A stretch of 43,243 nt of DNA from Dysgonamonadaceae bacterium (lineage in GTDB: Bacteria > Bacteroidota > Bacteroidia > Bacteroidales > Azobacteroidaceae): assembly GCA_031289145.1 (NCBI GenBank), contig JAITQA010000122.1, positions 1-43,243 of the forward strand, written 5' to 3'. The notes beneath the pieces were generated by a model. It saw only the letters and a program-made list of their open reading frames with translations. It made no database searches and was not told the origin of the DNA. Below are positions 27,172-36,617 of this stretch, one piece after another; positions within the stretch are counted from its first letter, which is position 1, and every line of letters begins with the position of its first letter. Position numbers and translations under genes: made by a program.

Positions 27172-27202
27172 TTTGCAAAGATAATCATTTTCCATAACTT
27201 TG
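27172..27202 (+). promoter_or_regulatory. Promoter of the Kelch/SARP-like regulator gene
   Basis: TTTG at 27172-27175 and TAACTTTG at 27195-27202 are spaced 19 bases, giving a leader of roughly 55 bases before 27264. A second -7-like TAAATTTG is at 27230-27237. The promoter overlaps that of ychF, so the two may compete. Confidence 0.55.
27176..27183 (-). promoter_or_regulatory. -7 promoter element of ychF
   Basis: On the minus strand TATCTTTG matches TAnnTTTG and is 28 bases before the ATG at 27147. It falls within the -33/-7 spacer of the divergent promoter on the other strand. Confidence 0.55.
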
Positions 27203-27263
27203 TTCTGTAGCATATTTAAAATAATTCATTAAATTTGCAGGCAAATTAAAATCATTTTGCATA

Positions 27264-29792
27264 ATGAGAAAGATATTGATTCTGATTTCCCTGCATTTTG
27301 CTGTTTCTCTACAGGCAAATGATTTGAATTATGGTCTTTATTTCAACTCGTATGAAAAGACAAGCAAAGACCGCACATCCTTGGTCTTGAATAATGGCGA
27401 GGCTTTGGCTATGAAAGACGGACTGACACTGTCCTTTGATTTATTTATCAGAAAAGAAATTGTATTTGGCTATATTGTACGCATTATCAGTAATTCCGGA
27501 GAAAGCGTTTCGTTGAATTTCAGCGCCGAAGAAAAGGACCACCGTTACCCCAGTTTGATTGTCAACGAAAACTTTTATCCTATCTCCAATAAAATTGAAT
27601 ATGAAAACTGGTTTCCGGTCAGTATAAGGTTTTCTCCCCGGAAAGATTCTTTATACTTGTCCTACGGTACCCTACAAAAATCGTTTGATATAAAGTTTAC
27701 TGACTGGAAAAATATTAAAATCTCATTTGGATGTTGCCCTTTCCCCGGATTTGGAACTATGGAACCGGCAGCAATGAATCTCCGGGATGTAAAAATCCGG
27801 GAGAAAGACAAACTAATACGGCACTGGGCATTAAAAGAGCATGATAATACGATTTGTTATGACCGGATAAACCATGTTCCGGCAACTACCCGAAATCCCT
27901 GCTGGATAATTGACAACCATACCAAATGGACTGAGATTTATACGGAAAAATTTGACTACAGCAACAACCCTCAATATACATTCGATGCAGAGAGAGAGCG
28001 CTTTTATATCGTGCCTGACGAAAAGACTGTACTTATATATAATCCTGTATCGAAAGAAGATAGCATTATTTATGTAAAAGAAGGATATCCGGCAGGAATC
28101 AGTACAAATGGACTGATTTATGACCATTTACATGATGAATTGGTTTCCTACAATTTAGATGACCAATCAATTTCCCGTTTCTCTTTCAAAGAACAGAAAT
28201 GGAGCAGAAAAACCTTATACAATGATGACACCCGCTTCTGGCATCATACTGCATCTATCAATAACACAGACTCTACGCTCGTCACGTTTGGCGGATACGG
28301 GTATTATAAATATAAAAATGACTTATTCAAAATAAACCTGAATGACAATACTTGGGAACGGAACAAGATTTTAACGATAACTCCCAGATATTCTTCGGCA
28401 TCCGTTATTGTAGACAATAAACTGTACATTTTTGGCGGACGCGGGTCGGAAACAAGTAAACAAGAAGTAAATCCTCAGTTTTATTATGATTTCTATTCGA
28501 TTGATTTGAATACATACGAAGCAAAACTGCTGTGGAAAACACAAACGGAACCGAATTTCCTGCCCTGTGGAAATCTGATTTACAATGCAAAAGATTCCTG
28601 TTTTTATATGTTGACAAATATAGAAAACGGCACTTTGTTTCAGATAAATGCAAATAATCCTCAGATTAAAAAAGTCTCACTCGGAATAAAAGCCTCACTT
28701 GAAATAAGAGAAGTGATAGAGGCCGATTTTCCTTTTTATACCTTGTTCTTTTCTCCCCGGCAAAAGAAAATTTATGCCTTGTTCTGCGGCAATTATAAAA
28801 TAGGAAAATCCAATATCACCTTATATGAAATTGAATACCCGCCACTCTCGCAAGAAGAAACACTCCAGAAAGCGCCGGAGCCAAATGGAAATTTCTTGTA
28901 CATAAGTATCCTTGCCGGATTAATTGCTTTGTCGGCAATCGCACTATTCTTTGTGAAGCAGAAAAAGAGAAAAGCAAATCCTGAAGCAACAATGGCAGTA
29001 GATAGAGACGCCGGGAAACGGATCGTTACTGCGAAGAAAACCATTAACAAAGACAAACAGCGTATCAACTTATTAGGCGGATTCAATATCCGGGGTAAGA
29101 ATGGAGAAAATATCACCTCCAATTTTACACCTATCCTGAAAAACTTACTATTATTGATCTTGCTATACAGTGAGATTGAAGAAAAAGGAATTAATGACAA
29201 AAAGATTGATAATCTGTTGTGGTATGACAAAGACAATAAGGCCGCTCGTAATAACAGGAATGTATCTCTGTCACGATTAAAGCTGTTGCTGGAAAACATA
29301 GGAGAGGTTACACTAATAAACAATGGCGGCTTCTGGAAGATTTCCTATGGAGAAAATACATTCTGCGATTACCATACCTCTTTTCAACTGATGAAAGCAA
29401 TCAAGCTAAACAGTAATGATAAACAAAATGTATTGGAATTGTTGGAATTATTAATGTATGGGCCGCTTCTGCCCTATACACAGTTCGATTGGTTAGACAA
29501 ATTCAAAAGTAATTATTCCAACGACGCCATCGACATTCTCTATAACCTGCTTTTGTCACAAGAAGTGATTAAAGATATCGAATTAGGCCTTCAAATTGCA
29601 GACACAATCTTTTTATTTGATTCCATAAATGAAGAAGCGCTTGGAATAAAATGCAGCATATTATATCATTCAGGCAAAAAAAGTTTAGCTAAAAGTGCAT
29701 ACGATACTTTTGCTAAAGAATATAAAATGCTATTAGGCGAAAATTTCAAATACTCTTTTTCGCAAGTTCTATCCAAAGTTTACAATGGTTAA
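27264..29792 (+). CDS. Transmembrane one-component regulator candidate: LamG/Kelch sensor fused to SARP-type wHTH-BTAD
   Basis: The 842-residue protein has a signal peptide (1-18), a LamG/concanavalin-like region (about 20-190), a Kelch-like propeller (about 230-530; repeats with LVTFGGYGYYKYKNDLFKIN and LYIFGGRGSE), one TM helix (about 545-565) followed by KQKKRK, and a cytoplasmic tail. The tail begins INLLGGFNIRGKNGENI at about 601 and contains KIDNLLWYDKDNKAARNN then VSLSRLKLLLENIG, which are the order and key residues of the OmpR/SARP winged-helix domain. The final 150 residues are helical, matching the BTAD position in SARP regulators. The inferred role is to sense an extracytoplasmic ligand, perhaps a glycan, and directly control transcription, most likely of the glycoside hydrolase operon that starts 149 bases downstream. 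No kinase or receiver domain is present. Confidence 0.75.
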   Translation: MRKILILISLHFAVSLQANDLNYGLYFNSYEKTSKDRTSLVLNNGEALAMKDGLTLSFDLFIRKEIVFGYIVRIISNSGESVSLNFSAEEKDHRYPSLIVNENFYPISNKIEYENWFPVSIRFSPRKDSLYLSYGTLQKSFDIKFTDWKNIKISFGCCPFPGFGTMEPAAMNLRDVKIREKDKLIRHWALKEHDNTICYDRINHVPATTRNPCWIIDNHTKWTEIYTEKFDYSNNPQYTFDAERERFYIVPDEKTVLIYNPVSKEDSIIYVKEGYPAGISTNGLIYDHLHDELVSYNLDDQSISRFSFKEQKWSRKTLYNDDTRFWHHTASINNTDSTLVTFGGYGYYKYKNDLFKINLNDNTWERNKILTITPRYSSASVIVDNKLYIFGGRGSETSKQEVNPQFYYDFYSIDLNTYEAKLLWKTQTEPNFLPCGNLIYNAKDSCFYMLTNIENGTLFQINANNPQIKKVSLGIKASLEIREVIEADFPFYTLFFSPRQKKIYALFCGNYKIGKSNITLYEIEYPPLSQEETLQKAPEPNGNFLYISILAGLIALSAIALFFVKQKKRKANPEATMAVDRDAGKRIVTAKKTINKDKQRINLLGGFNIRGKNGENITSNFTPILKNLLLLILLYSEIEEKGINDKKIDNLLWYDKDNKAARNNRNVSLSRLKLLLENIGEVTLINNGGFWKISYGENTFCDYHTSFQLMKAIKLNSNDKQNVLELLELLMYGPLLPYTQFDWLDKFKSNYSNDAIDILYNLLLSQEVIKDIELGLQIADTIFLFDSINEEALGIKCSILYHSGKKSLAKSAYDTFAKEYKMLLGENFKYSFSQVLSKVYNG

Positions 29793-29886
29793 GGCTATTT
29801 TTGCTTAAAAAGTAAAAAATCTGTTTTTAATACAATTTTAATAGATAAGTAATAATTGTTTTGATTATATTTTAATAATTAAAACG

Positions 29887-29894
29887 TACCTTTG
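29887..29894 (+). promoter_or_regulatory. -7 promoter element of the glycoside hydrolase operon
   Basis: TACCTTTG matches TAnnTTTG and is 47 bases before the ATG at 29942. A TTTG at 29860-29863 is 23 bases upstream, slightly wide, which could mean activator dependence. The AT-rich 149-base gap has no clear terminator. Confidence 0.5.
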
Positions 29895-29941
29895 GATTCG
29901 AAATAAAAAAATAATGCATTCATAAACTTGAATTTTTTTTC

Positions 29942-32900
29942 ATGAAAACAATTACTAAATTAATAACGGCTGTATGTCTTTGTTGTATGTCTTGGAATAT
30001 TTCAGGCGCTTCTTCCTATAAAGAGAACTTTCATAATTCGGCGATACCTCTTTCCGTTATCGGCCGTGGAAACTGCCGGGTAGAAGACGGCGTATTAAAA
30101 TCAAAAGGAGCATATACCTGTTTTGGAGATAGAGAATCGGCAAATTACCGGATAACATTTAAGGCGAGGGCGCCTAAAGATGCCGGACAAGTTCAGATAT
30201 GGGCGGGCTTCCGGGCAAATAATCGTTTCGACCGTTACGTCTTCGGGATGAAAGGCGGATTGCAGGATGACCTTTATCTCAGTCGCATGGGATACATGGG
30301 CGCTGACGAATTGTTGGATTTATCTCCCCTTGATTTTCATCCGGAAGTCGGCGAGTGGTATTATTTTAAATTAGAAGTTTGTGGAAACCGGATACGAATC
30401 TTCCTCAATGATGAAACCTTGCCGAGGATAGATGTAGTAGATGAAGACAGCCGTTATGCTCCTTCCGGACAGGTGACATTGGGCGGAGGATGGATTGAAA
30501 CCGAATTTGATGATTTAACCATCGAACCCCTTGCTGCCGATGCATTGGCTAATATTCCGGTTGCCCTGTACACATTGACCGTTTCTCCCCGTGAGAAAGA
30601 AATGAAACGGAAAGCGGAACGAGCGGGCTATCAACCGGTGTCGGTCGGTAAGCTGGCTATTGCACGAACGGAAATCGCATTGAACGGCAATTGGTTATTC
30701 TTGCCCGATTATGAAGTAAAGGAAACCTTGCCCGCTAATCCGGAAACGAATGACGAGGCTTGGCATGTGATGAATGTACCTGATTTCTGGAATCCCATCC
30801 GCATCTGGTTGCACGGAGAAACGATGAACCGGAACAAGTTCCCCAAGGGAGTCTCCGATACCTATTACCAAAAAGAAACGGAACGTTGTGTATCCTATAC
30901 TTTCGACTACAAGAAAACCAAGGCGGCATGGTACCGCCACTGGTTGGAACTTCCTGCCGGAATTGAGAATAAGACTGCCGAACTAATCTTTGACGCCGTT
31001 TCCAAAATGGCCGATGTATATGTGAACGGAACGCTGGTGACAACCCATATCGGTATGTTTGGTGAGGTTCGCGCCAACATTTCCAGTCATTTGAAGCCCG
31101 GAAAGAACCTGATTGCCGTTTTAGTGACCCGCGATTATGTCAAAGACATTGAGGAAGCCGATAAGGTGGTCGACGTTTCCGTGACTGTTCCCGTAACCAA
31201 CAAGATGTTGAAAGACATCGCCCACGGATTCTATGGCGGCGACCCTGCCGGGATATGGCAGCCTGTCGCCTTGGTCATAACCAATCCTGTTAAGATAGAA
31301 GACGTATTCATCCGTCCCTCCTTAGATGGAGCCTCGTTCGATGTGACGGTCAGGAACTATTCAAATACCAAGAAGAAATTCAATCTCCGGACAGCTATCT
31401 TCGAAGAAGAAACGGACAATTTGTTCCACCGGGAAGAATCGCTATCGGGAATCGAACTGAAAGCCGGTGAAGAAAAACAGGTCACTTATACCATCCGGAA
31501 CCTGAAACCTCGTTTGTGGACGCCCCATTCTCCCAATCTGTACGATTTCACCTTCACCCTGCTATCCGGCAATGAAGAAGAAGATGTGCTGAATATTCGT
31601 TCCGGCTTCCGAACATTTGAATCGAAAAACGGATTACTCTACCTGAACGGGAAACCCTATTGGTTGCGCGGCGGCAATCATACGCCGTTTGCGCTTGCCC
31701 CAAACGACGAAACACTTGCCCATAGTTTCTACCGGATCATGAAAGAAGGGAATATCGACGTTACACGTACCCATACAACACCTTACAATAAATCATGGAT
31801 CAATGCCGCCGATGAAGATGGCATCGGAATCAGCCATGAAGGTACATGGCCTTGGCTGATGATCAAAAGTTCCATGCCCGAATCGTCTTTGATTGATCGC
31901 TGGGCGGATGAATATTTGAGCCTGATCCGGAAATACAGAAACCATCCGTCTATCTTTTTCTGGACAATCAACAATGAGATGAAGTTCTACGATAACGAAC
32001 CCGACCTGGAGAAGCGCAAACAAAAGATGACCATCATTTCGGATGTGGTGAAACGGATGCGGCAGATAGACCCCACACGCCCGATATGCTTTGACTCAAA
32101 CTACCGTCGTCAGGAAAAGAAACAGGGAACCGCTTTCTATCAGGATATAGATGATGGAGATATTGATGATATTCACTCCTACGTTAATTGGTATGACCAT
32201 ACCATCTTCAAACAGTTCAACGGTGAATTTCAACGCGACCACCGAAATGAAGGGCGTCCTTTGATCAGCCAAGAAATGTCAACCGGTTATCCCAACAATG
32301 AGACCGGTCACCCCACCCGTTTTTATACCTTGGTGCATCAAAACCCACAAACACTGGTTGGTAACCAGGCGTATGCCTGGGGAAATCCAGATGCTTTCCT
32401 GAATGTACAGGCTTTTATCACCGGCGAACTGGCAGAAGCCTTACGCCGTTCCAACAATAAAGCTTCGGGGATACTGCATTTTGCCTTGCTTACATGGTTC
32501 CGTAATGTTTATGATGCACAAACCATTGAACCCTATCCAAGTTATTACGCGATACAACGCGCCTTGCAACCCGTTCTCGTTAGCGCAGAAATCTGGGGGC
32601 GCCATTTTTATGCCGGAGAAAAATTACCTGCCCGTATTTGTATTGTCAACGACCTCGAAAGCGGGAAAGACCTGCAACCGGCTATTTTGCATTGGCAGAT
32701 TGAAACCGGAAACGGACAAGTAATCGCTTCAGGAAAAGAAAAAGCGCCGGTAGTAAAGCATTACAGCCGGGAATGGATAAGTCCGGAAATTAAAATACCT
32801 GCCGATATTGGAGGAAACAAGGTAAATGCCAAATTAAAATTGCGCTTGACGGAAGCCGGAAAACAAGTTTCGGCAAACGAATACGAAATCTTACTGGCTG

Positions 32901-33565
32901 AAAAAGATTGGGTGCAAGTCGTTGATGCGAAAAAGAAAATCGTTTTGGTGGATAAGGACAATATCGCACCGGTATTGGATTTCATCAATATCCGGCACGA
33001 AACAGTTCCCGACATTGCCTCGGCATTGAAAGCGAAAGCGGATTTGCTTATTGTATCCGGTCTTGGCAAAGAAGGAGATGCTTCTGACGTCAAAGCGCTT
33101 AGAGCATACATAGAGAAAGGCGGAAAGACGCTTTTTCTTCAGAGTGAAGAAACGGCAAAAGCGATTTTCCCGGAATATATAACCGGCTGGATAGTACCGA
33201 CCGAGGGCGATATTGTCAACATGGAAATACCGGAATCGCCTGTCTTTGATGAGATTGATTTATTGGAACTTCGCTATTTCAACAACAATAAGCGGGAAAT
33301 ACCTACCGTATGCACTGCCGCATTGCAGGTTAACCGGAGCGAGAACTTGCAGGAATTGGCCCATCAAACGAAGATACATGGCTACATCAACGGCGACATG
33401 GATGAGCGGATTGACTATGTGAAGACGATAAAAGGTTTTCCAATTATCAAGATAAAAGAAGGGCAAGGTGCGTCTCTGATTTCCACCATGTCATGCGAGA
33501 AGTCATTGACCGATCCCATTGCTGCCCGTTTATTAGCCAATATGGTAAAAGAGATGCTGAATTAA
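29942..33565 (+). CDS. Multidomain GH2 glycoside hydrolase with N-terminal LamG-like and C-terminal amidotransferase-like domains
   Basis: The 1207-residue secreted protein has a signal peptide (about 1-23), a DUF1080/LamG-like beta-sandwich (about 25-197), a GH2 sugar-binding domain (about 235-430), an Ig-like domain (about 440-555), a TIM barrel (about 560-870) and a C-terminal extension whose last part (about 990-1200) resembles a glutamine-amidotransferase-like fold (ADLLIVSGLGKEGDAS). Catalytic residues fit GH2: acid/base Glu679 in WTINNEMKF and nucleophile Glu778 in LISQEMSTGY. GH2 includes beta-galactosidases, beta-glucuronidases, beta-mannosidases and others; the sugar cannot be read here. 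It is first in the six-gene operon, 7 bases before the GH43 gene. Confidence 0.88.
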   Translation: MKTITKLITAVCLCCMSWNISGASSYKENFHNSAIPLSVIGRGNCRVEDGVLKSKGAYTCFGDRESANYRITFKARAPKDAGQVQIWAGFRANNRFDRYVFGMKGGLQDDLYLSRMGYMGADELLDLSPLDFHPEVGEWYYFKLEVCGNRIRIFLNDETLPRIDVVDEDSRYAPSGQVTLGGGWIETEFDDLTIEPLAADALANIPVALYTLTVSPREKEMKRKAERAGYQPVSVGKLAIARTEIALNGNWLFLPDYEVKETLPANPETNDEAWHVMNVPDFWNPIRIWLHGETMNRNKFPKGVSDTYYQKETERCVSYTFDYKKTKAAWYRHWLELPAGIENKTAELIFDAVSKMADVYVNGTLVTTHIGMFGEVRANISSHLKPGKNLIAVLVTRDYVKDIEEADKVVDVSVTVPVTNKMLKDIAHGFYGGDPAGIWQPVALVITNPVKIEDVFIRPSLDGASFDVTVRNYSNTKKKFNLRTAIFEEETDNLFHREESLSGIELKAGEEKQVTYTIRNLKPRLWTPHSPNLYDFTFTLLSGNEEEDVLNIRSGFRTFESKNGLLYLNGKPYWLRGGNHTPFALAPNDETLAHSFYRIMKEGNIDVTRTHTTPYNKSWINAADEDGIGISHEGTWPWLMIKSSMPESSLIDRWADEYLSLIRKYRNHPSIFFWTINNEMKFYDNEPDLEKRKQKMTIISDVVKRMRQIDPTRPICFDSNYRRQEKKQGTAFYQDIDDGDIDDIHSYVNWYDHTIFKQFNGEFQRDHRNEGRPLISQEMSTGYPNNETGHPTRFYTLVHQNPQTLVGNQAYAWGNPDAFLNVQAFITGELAEALRRSNNKASGILHFALLTWFRNVYDAQTIEPYPSYYAIQRALQPVLVSAEIWGRHFYAGEKLPARICIVNDLESGKDLQPAILHWQIETGNGQVIASGKEKAPVVKHYSREWISPEIKIPADIGGNKVNAKLKLRLTEAGKQVSANEYEILLAEKDWVQVVDAKKKIVLVDKDNIAPVLDFINIRHETVPDIASALKAKADLLIVSGLGKEGDASDVKALRAYIEKGGKTLFLQSEETAKAIFPEYITGWIVPTEGDIVNMEIPESPVFDEIDLLELRYFNNNKREIPTVCTAALQVNRSENLQELAHQTKIHGYINGDMDERIDYVKTIKGFPIIKIKEGQGASLISTMSCEKSLTDPIAARLLANMVKEMLN

Positions 33566-33572
33566 ACACATC

Positions 33573-35138
33573 ATGAAGAAGCTCCTGCGCCTGTTTTTAT
33601 TACTGTCGATATACAACCCGGCCCCGGTTTCCATGCTATTCGCTCAAAATGTGGAACAAACCTATCGTAATCCGGTTATATCCGGCGATTTTCCGGATCC
33701 GACCCTTATCCGGGCAGGTGAAGATTATTATGCTGCGGGAACAAGTTCCGATTTTGCACCCAACTATCCCGTGTACCATTCCCGTGACCTGATAAACTGG
33801 GAGCGAATCGGCGCTATATTCAATGAAACGCCCGAATGGATAAAAGGAGATTGCTGGGCGCCCGAATTATTCTACAATAATGGAACTTACTTTGCATATT
33901 ATACTGCTAAGAGGAAAGGAGATAACATCTCCTGCATTGGTGTTGCCACGACAAACGATATCACAAAAGGTTTTGAAGACCACGGCATACTTATCGAATG
34001 GGGAAAAGAAGCAATAGACGCCTTTGTCTTCAAAGATGAAGATGGGCAATTGTACATTACCTGGAAAGCCTACGGTTTGGACAACAGCCGTCCGGTAGAG
34101 ATTTTGTGTTCGGAATTGTCCGAAGACGGCTTATCCCTTGTCGGAAAACATTTCTCGCTGACCAATCACCAAAAGGCCTGGGTCGGCGATGGTGAAGAAG
34201 GGCAATGTTTAGTGAAACACAAGGATTATTATTATTTATTTTATTCCGTAGGAGGTTGCTGCGACAACAAATGCAATTACCGGGTACATGTCGCCCGTGC
34301 CAAAAGTTTGAAAGGAGATTGGGAACAATACGGGAAAAACCCGGTACTGTATGGTGGCGGCCTGTGGAAGTGTTCGGGGCATGGTACCGTGGTGCAATCC
34401 CCTGATAACCGGTATTTCTATCTTTATCACGCTTATCATGCGTATGATTTTGAATATATTGGTCGGCAGGGATTACTTGATGAATTGATATGGGACGAAA
34501 AAACCGACTGGCCTTATTTCCGGTACGGGAATATCCCGTCGGCGCAAGCTGAAATGCCGTTTGAAAATACTATTCAGAAAAAAGACCGCTGGTTTTACGA
34601 CAATTTCAGGTCGCTTGAAAAAGACTGCTATTGGCAATGGGATATGAATTTACCACAACCGCAAATTTCAAAAACCGATGGTGTATTAAGCCTGACAACT
34701 CCCGAATCGGGATTTTCTTTCCGGGGAATCAATCCCCTAACAGGCAATTACCGGATGGAGACATTGGTTGCAAATAAGGGTGAAAATCTGAAAGGCTTAT
34801 GTGTTTACGGAAATGCCTCTAACCTATTGGCATGGGGAATGGAAGGAACAAATCTTACCTTATATAAATACGAAAATAATATTAAAATGAAGTTGTTTTC
34901 CCAATATATGAACACTTTTAACGTTTATTTAAAAGTTGAATCGGTCAATGCGCGTTTTTTTCGCTTCTATTGGTCGGAAAACCGGGAAGATTGGCATTCC
35001 TCCCAGAAATCAGTGGAAGTAATTGACGGACATTTTCTTCCTCAATGGGGAAAAGGAATACGTGCAGGTTTGATTGTCGAAAACAAAGAAGAGGATTATA
35101 CAGGGAAATTCTCTTATTTCTCGTTGGAAAATGAATAA
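33573..35138 (+). CDS. GH43-family glycosidase (arabinofuranosidase/xylosidase type)
   Basis: The 521-residue protein has a signal peptide (about 1-24), a five-bladed beta-propeller (about 28-325) and a C-terminal beta-sandwich (about 335-521). The three GH43 acidic residues are visible: general base Asp42 in GDFPDPT, Asp149 in EAIDAFVFKDEDG, and general acid Glu209 in GDGEEGQCLVKHKDYYY. GHGTVVQSP holds a histidine commonly found at the propeller centre. GH43 enzymes release L-arabinose, D-xylose or D-galactose from plant polysaccharides by inversion. A cysteine-rich GGCCDNKC follows the active-site strand, which is unusual. Its 3' end is adjacent to the esterase gene. Confidence 0.9.
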   Translation: MKKLLRLFLLLSIYNPAPVSMLFAQNVEQTYRNPVISGDFPDPTLIRAGEDYYAAGTSSDFAPNYPVYHSRDLINWERIGAIFNETPEWIKGDCWAPELFYNNGTYFAYYTAKRKGDNISCIGVATTNDITKGFEDHGILIEWGKEAIDAFVFKDEDGQLYITWKAYGLDNSRPVEILCSELSEDGLSLVGKHFSLTNHQKAWVGDGEEGQCLVKHKDYYYLFYSVGGCCDNKCNYRVHVARAKSLKGDWEQYGKNPVLYGGGLWKCSGHGTVVQSPDNRYFYLYHAYHAYDFEYIGRQGLLDELIWDEKTDWPYFRYGNIPSAQAEMPFENTIQKKDRWFYDNFRSLEKDCYWQWDMNLPQPQISKTDGVLSLTTPESGFSFRGINPLTGNYRMETLVANKGENLKGLCVYGNASNLLAWGMEGTNLTLYKYENNIKMKLFSQYMNTFNVYLKVESVNARFFRFYWSENREDWHSSQKSVEVIDGHFLPQWGKGIRAGLIVENKEEDYTGKFSYFSLENE

Positions 35139-35154
35139 CTTAATTATAAATATC

Positions 35155-36606
35155 ATGAATATGAGTCAAGTGAAAAGAACATTTGTAGCGCTTTGTTTTA
35201 CATTTTCAATACTGAATCTTTCTGCGACGGTAAAACTTCCGACAGTACTCGGTGATAACATGGTTTTACAACAGCAATCGGATGTAAAATTATGGGGGGA
35301 AGCCCAAGCCAATGCAATCGTAAAAGTTAAACCTTCCTGGGACAAAAAAACACATTCGGTGCAAAGTGATAAGGAAGGGAAGTGGTTATTAACGGTTCCG
35401 ACCCCGGCGGCAGGCGGGCCGTATGAAATCAATATAAGTGACGGGAAAGAGCTGATTTTGAAGAATATTCTTATCGGTGAAGTCTGGTTTTGTTCCGGAC
35501 AGTCCAATATGGAAATGCCGGTGAAGGGTTTCGACCGGCAACCGGTTGAGGGAAGTAATTCGGTAATTGCCAAAGCTAAGCCATCCACCCCCATACGAAT
35601 ATACACCACCGATTCGCAAGAGGGAAAATGGGTTCGCCAATTCAATAAGCAACCGCAATCCGACTGTGTAGGCAAGTGGTTGGAAAATTCATCTGAAAAC
35701 GCAGCCAATACGAGCGCTGTCGCTTACTTTTTTGCACAATACTTGCAGGAAGTGTTAGACGTTCCGGTGGGTATAATTATTTCGTCATGGGGTGGTTCCA
35801 GAGTTGAAGCCTGGATGAGTACAGCGGCTTTGGCGCCTTTCCCGGAGATTGATTTATCCATTTTATCGAATGAAGAGGAGGTGAAAAATCCAACGGCGAC
35901 ACCTTGTGTTTTATTCAATGGCAAAATTGCACCGCTCATTCCGTTTACCATCAAAGGATTTCTGTGGTATCAGGGAGAAAGTAATCGGGATAATGCCCCT
36001 CGTTACAGGAAATTAATGGCGGCATTTGTAAAAGACTTGAGACACAAATGGAACATAGGAGATTTCCCTTTCTTCTATGTCCAGATAACTCCTTATAACT
36101 ATGATGGCGCCAATCTTACATCATCTGCAAAATTGCAGGAAGCCCAAATGAAAAATATGGAAGACATTCCCAATGCCGGAATGGTAACAACTTTGGATAT
36201 AGGAAACCCTGTTTCAATACATCCGAGCAATAAGAGAACAGTTGGAGAACGCTTGGCGTATTGGGCATTAGGGAATACGTACGCTAAGAAAGGATTCGGA
36301 TATAAACCGGCGATTTACAAATCAATGGAAGTAGTTGACGGAAAAATATACATTAATTTTGAGAATGCGCCGCGAGGCCTGTCTCCTATGTGGACTGATT
36401 TGAAAGGATTTGAAATTGCCGGAGAAGATAAAGTTTTCTATCCTGCCAAAGCGGAAATTGAAACGAAATCGGCCAGGCTGGCTGTTTCGAGCGAAAGCGT
36501 TGCCGTGCCGGTTGCCGTGCGGTATGCCTATAAAAACTATGTGGAAGCGAGCATATTCGGAGTAGACGGAATCCCCGTTTCTCCATTCAGAACAGATAAT
36601 TGGTAA
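35155..36606 (+). CDS. Secreted SGNH esterase, sialate O-acetylesterase type
   Basis: The 483-residue product (from MNMSQVKRTF) has a signal peptide (about 1-24), a beta-sandwich (about 27-105) and an SGNH hydrolase domain typical of SASA-family carbohydrate acetylesterases: nucleophile Ser117 in WFCSGQSNMEMP, SSWGGSRVEAWMS, WYQGESNRDNAPRY, and His356 in SIHPSNKRTVGERLAYW. The residue two before the His is Ser where many relatives have Asp (DIHP). It would remove acetyl groups from sugars before glycosidases act; substrates of this family are not restricted to sialic acid. The start is placed after the GH43 stop at 35138; longer in-frame starts overlap GH43 and precede the signal peptide. Confidence 0.88.
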   Translation: MNMSQVKRTFVALCFTFSILNLSATVKLPTVLGDNMVLQQQSDVKLWGEAQANAIVKVKPSWDKKTHSVQSDKEGKWLLTVPTPAAGGPYEINISDGKELILKNILIGEVWFCSGQSNMEMPVKGFDRQPVEGSNSVIAKAKPSTPIRIYTTDSQEGKWVRQFNKQPQSDCVGKWLENSSENAANTSAVAYFFAQYLQEVLDVPVGIIISSWGGSRVEAWMSTAALAPFPEIDLSILSNEEEVKNPTATPCVLFNGKIAPLIPFTIKGFLWYQGESNRDNAPRYRKLMAAFVKDLRHKWNIGDFPFFYVQITPYNYDGANLTSSAKLQEAQMKNMEDIPNAGMVTTLDIGNPVSIHPSNKRTVGERLAYWALGNTYAKKGFGYKPAIYKSMEVVDGKIYINFENAPRGLSPMWTDLKGFEIAGEDKVFYPAKAEIETKSARLAVSSESVAVPVAVRYAYKNYVEASIFGVDGIPVSPFRTDNW

Positions 36607-36617
36607 AAAAAATACGT

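Noticed and set aside
27148-27213. N-terminal extension of YchF
   Set aside because: It includes the ychF -7 promoter box, and YchF proteins start immediately before the G1 segment.
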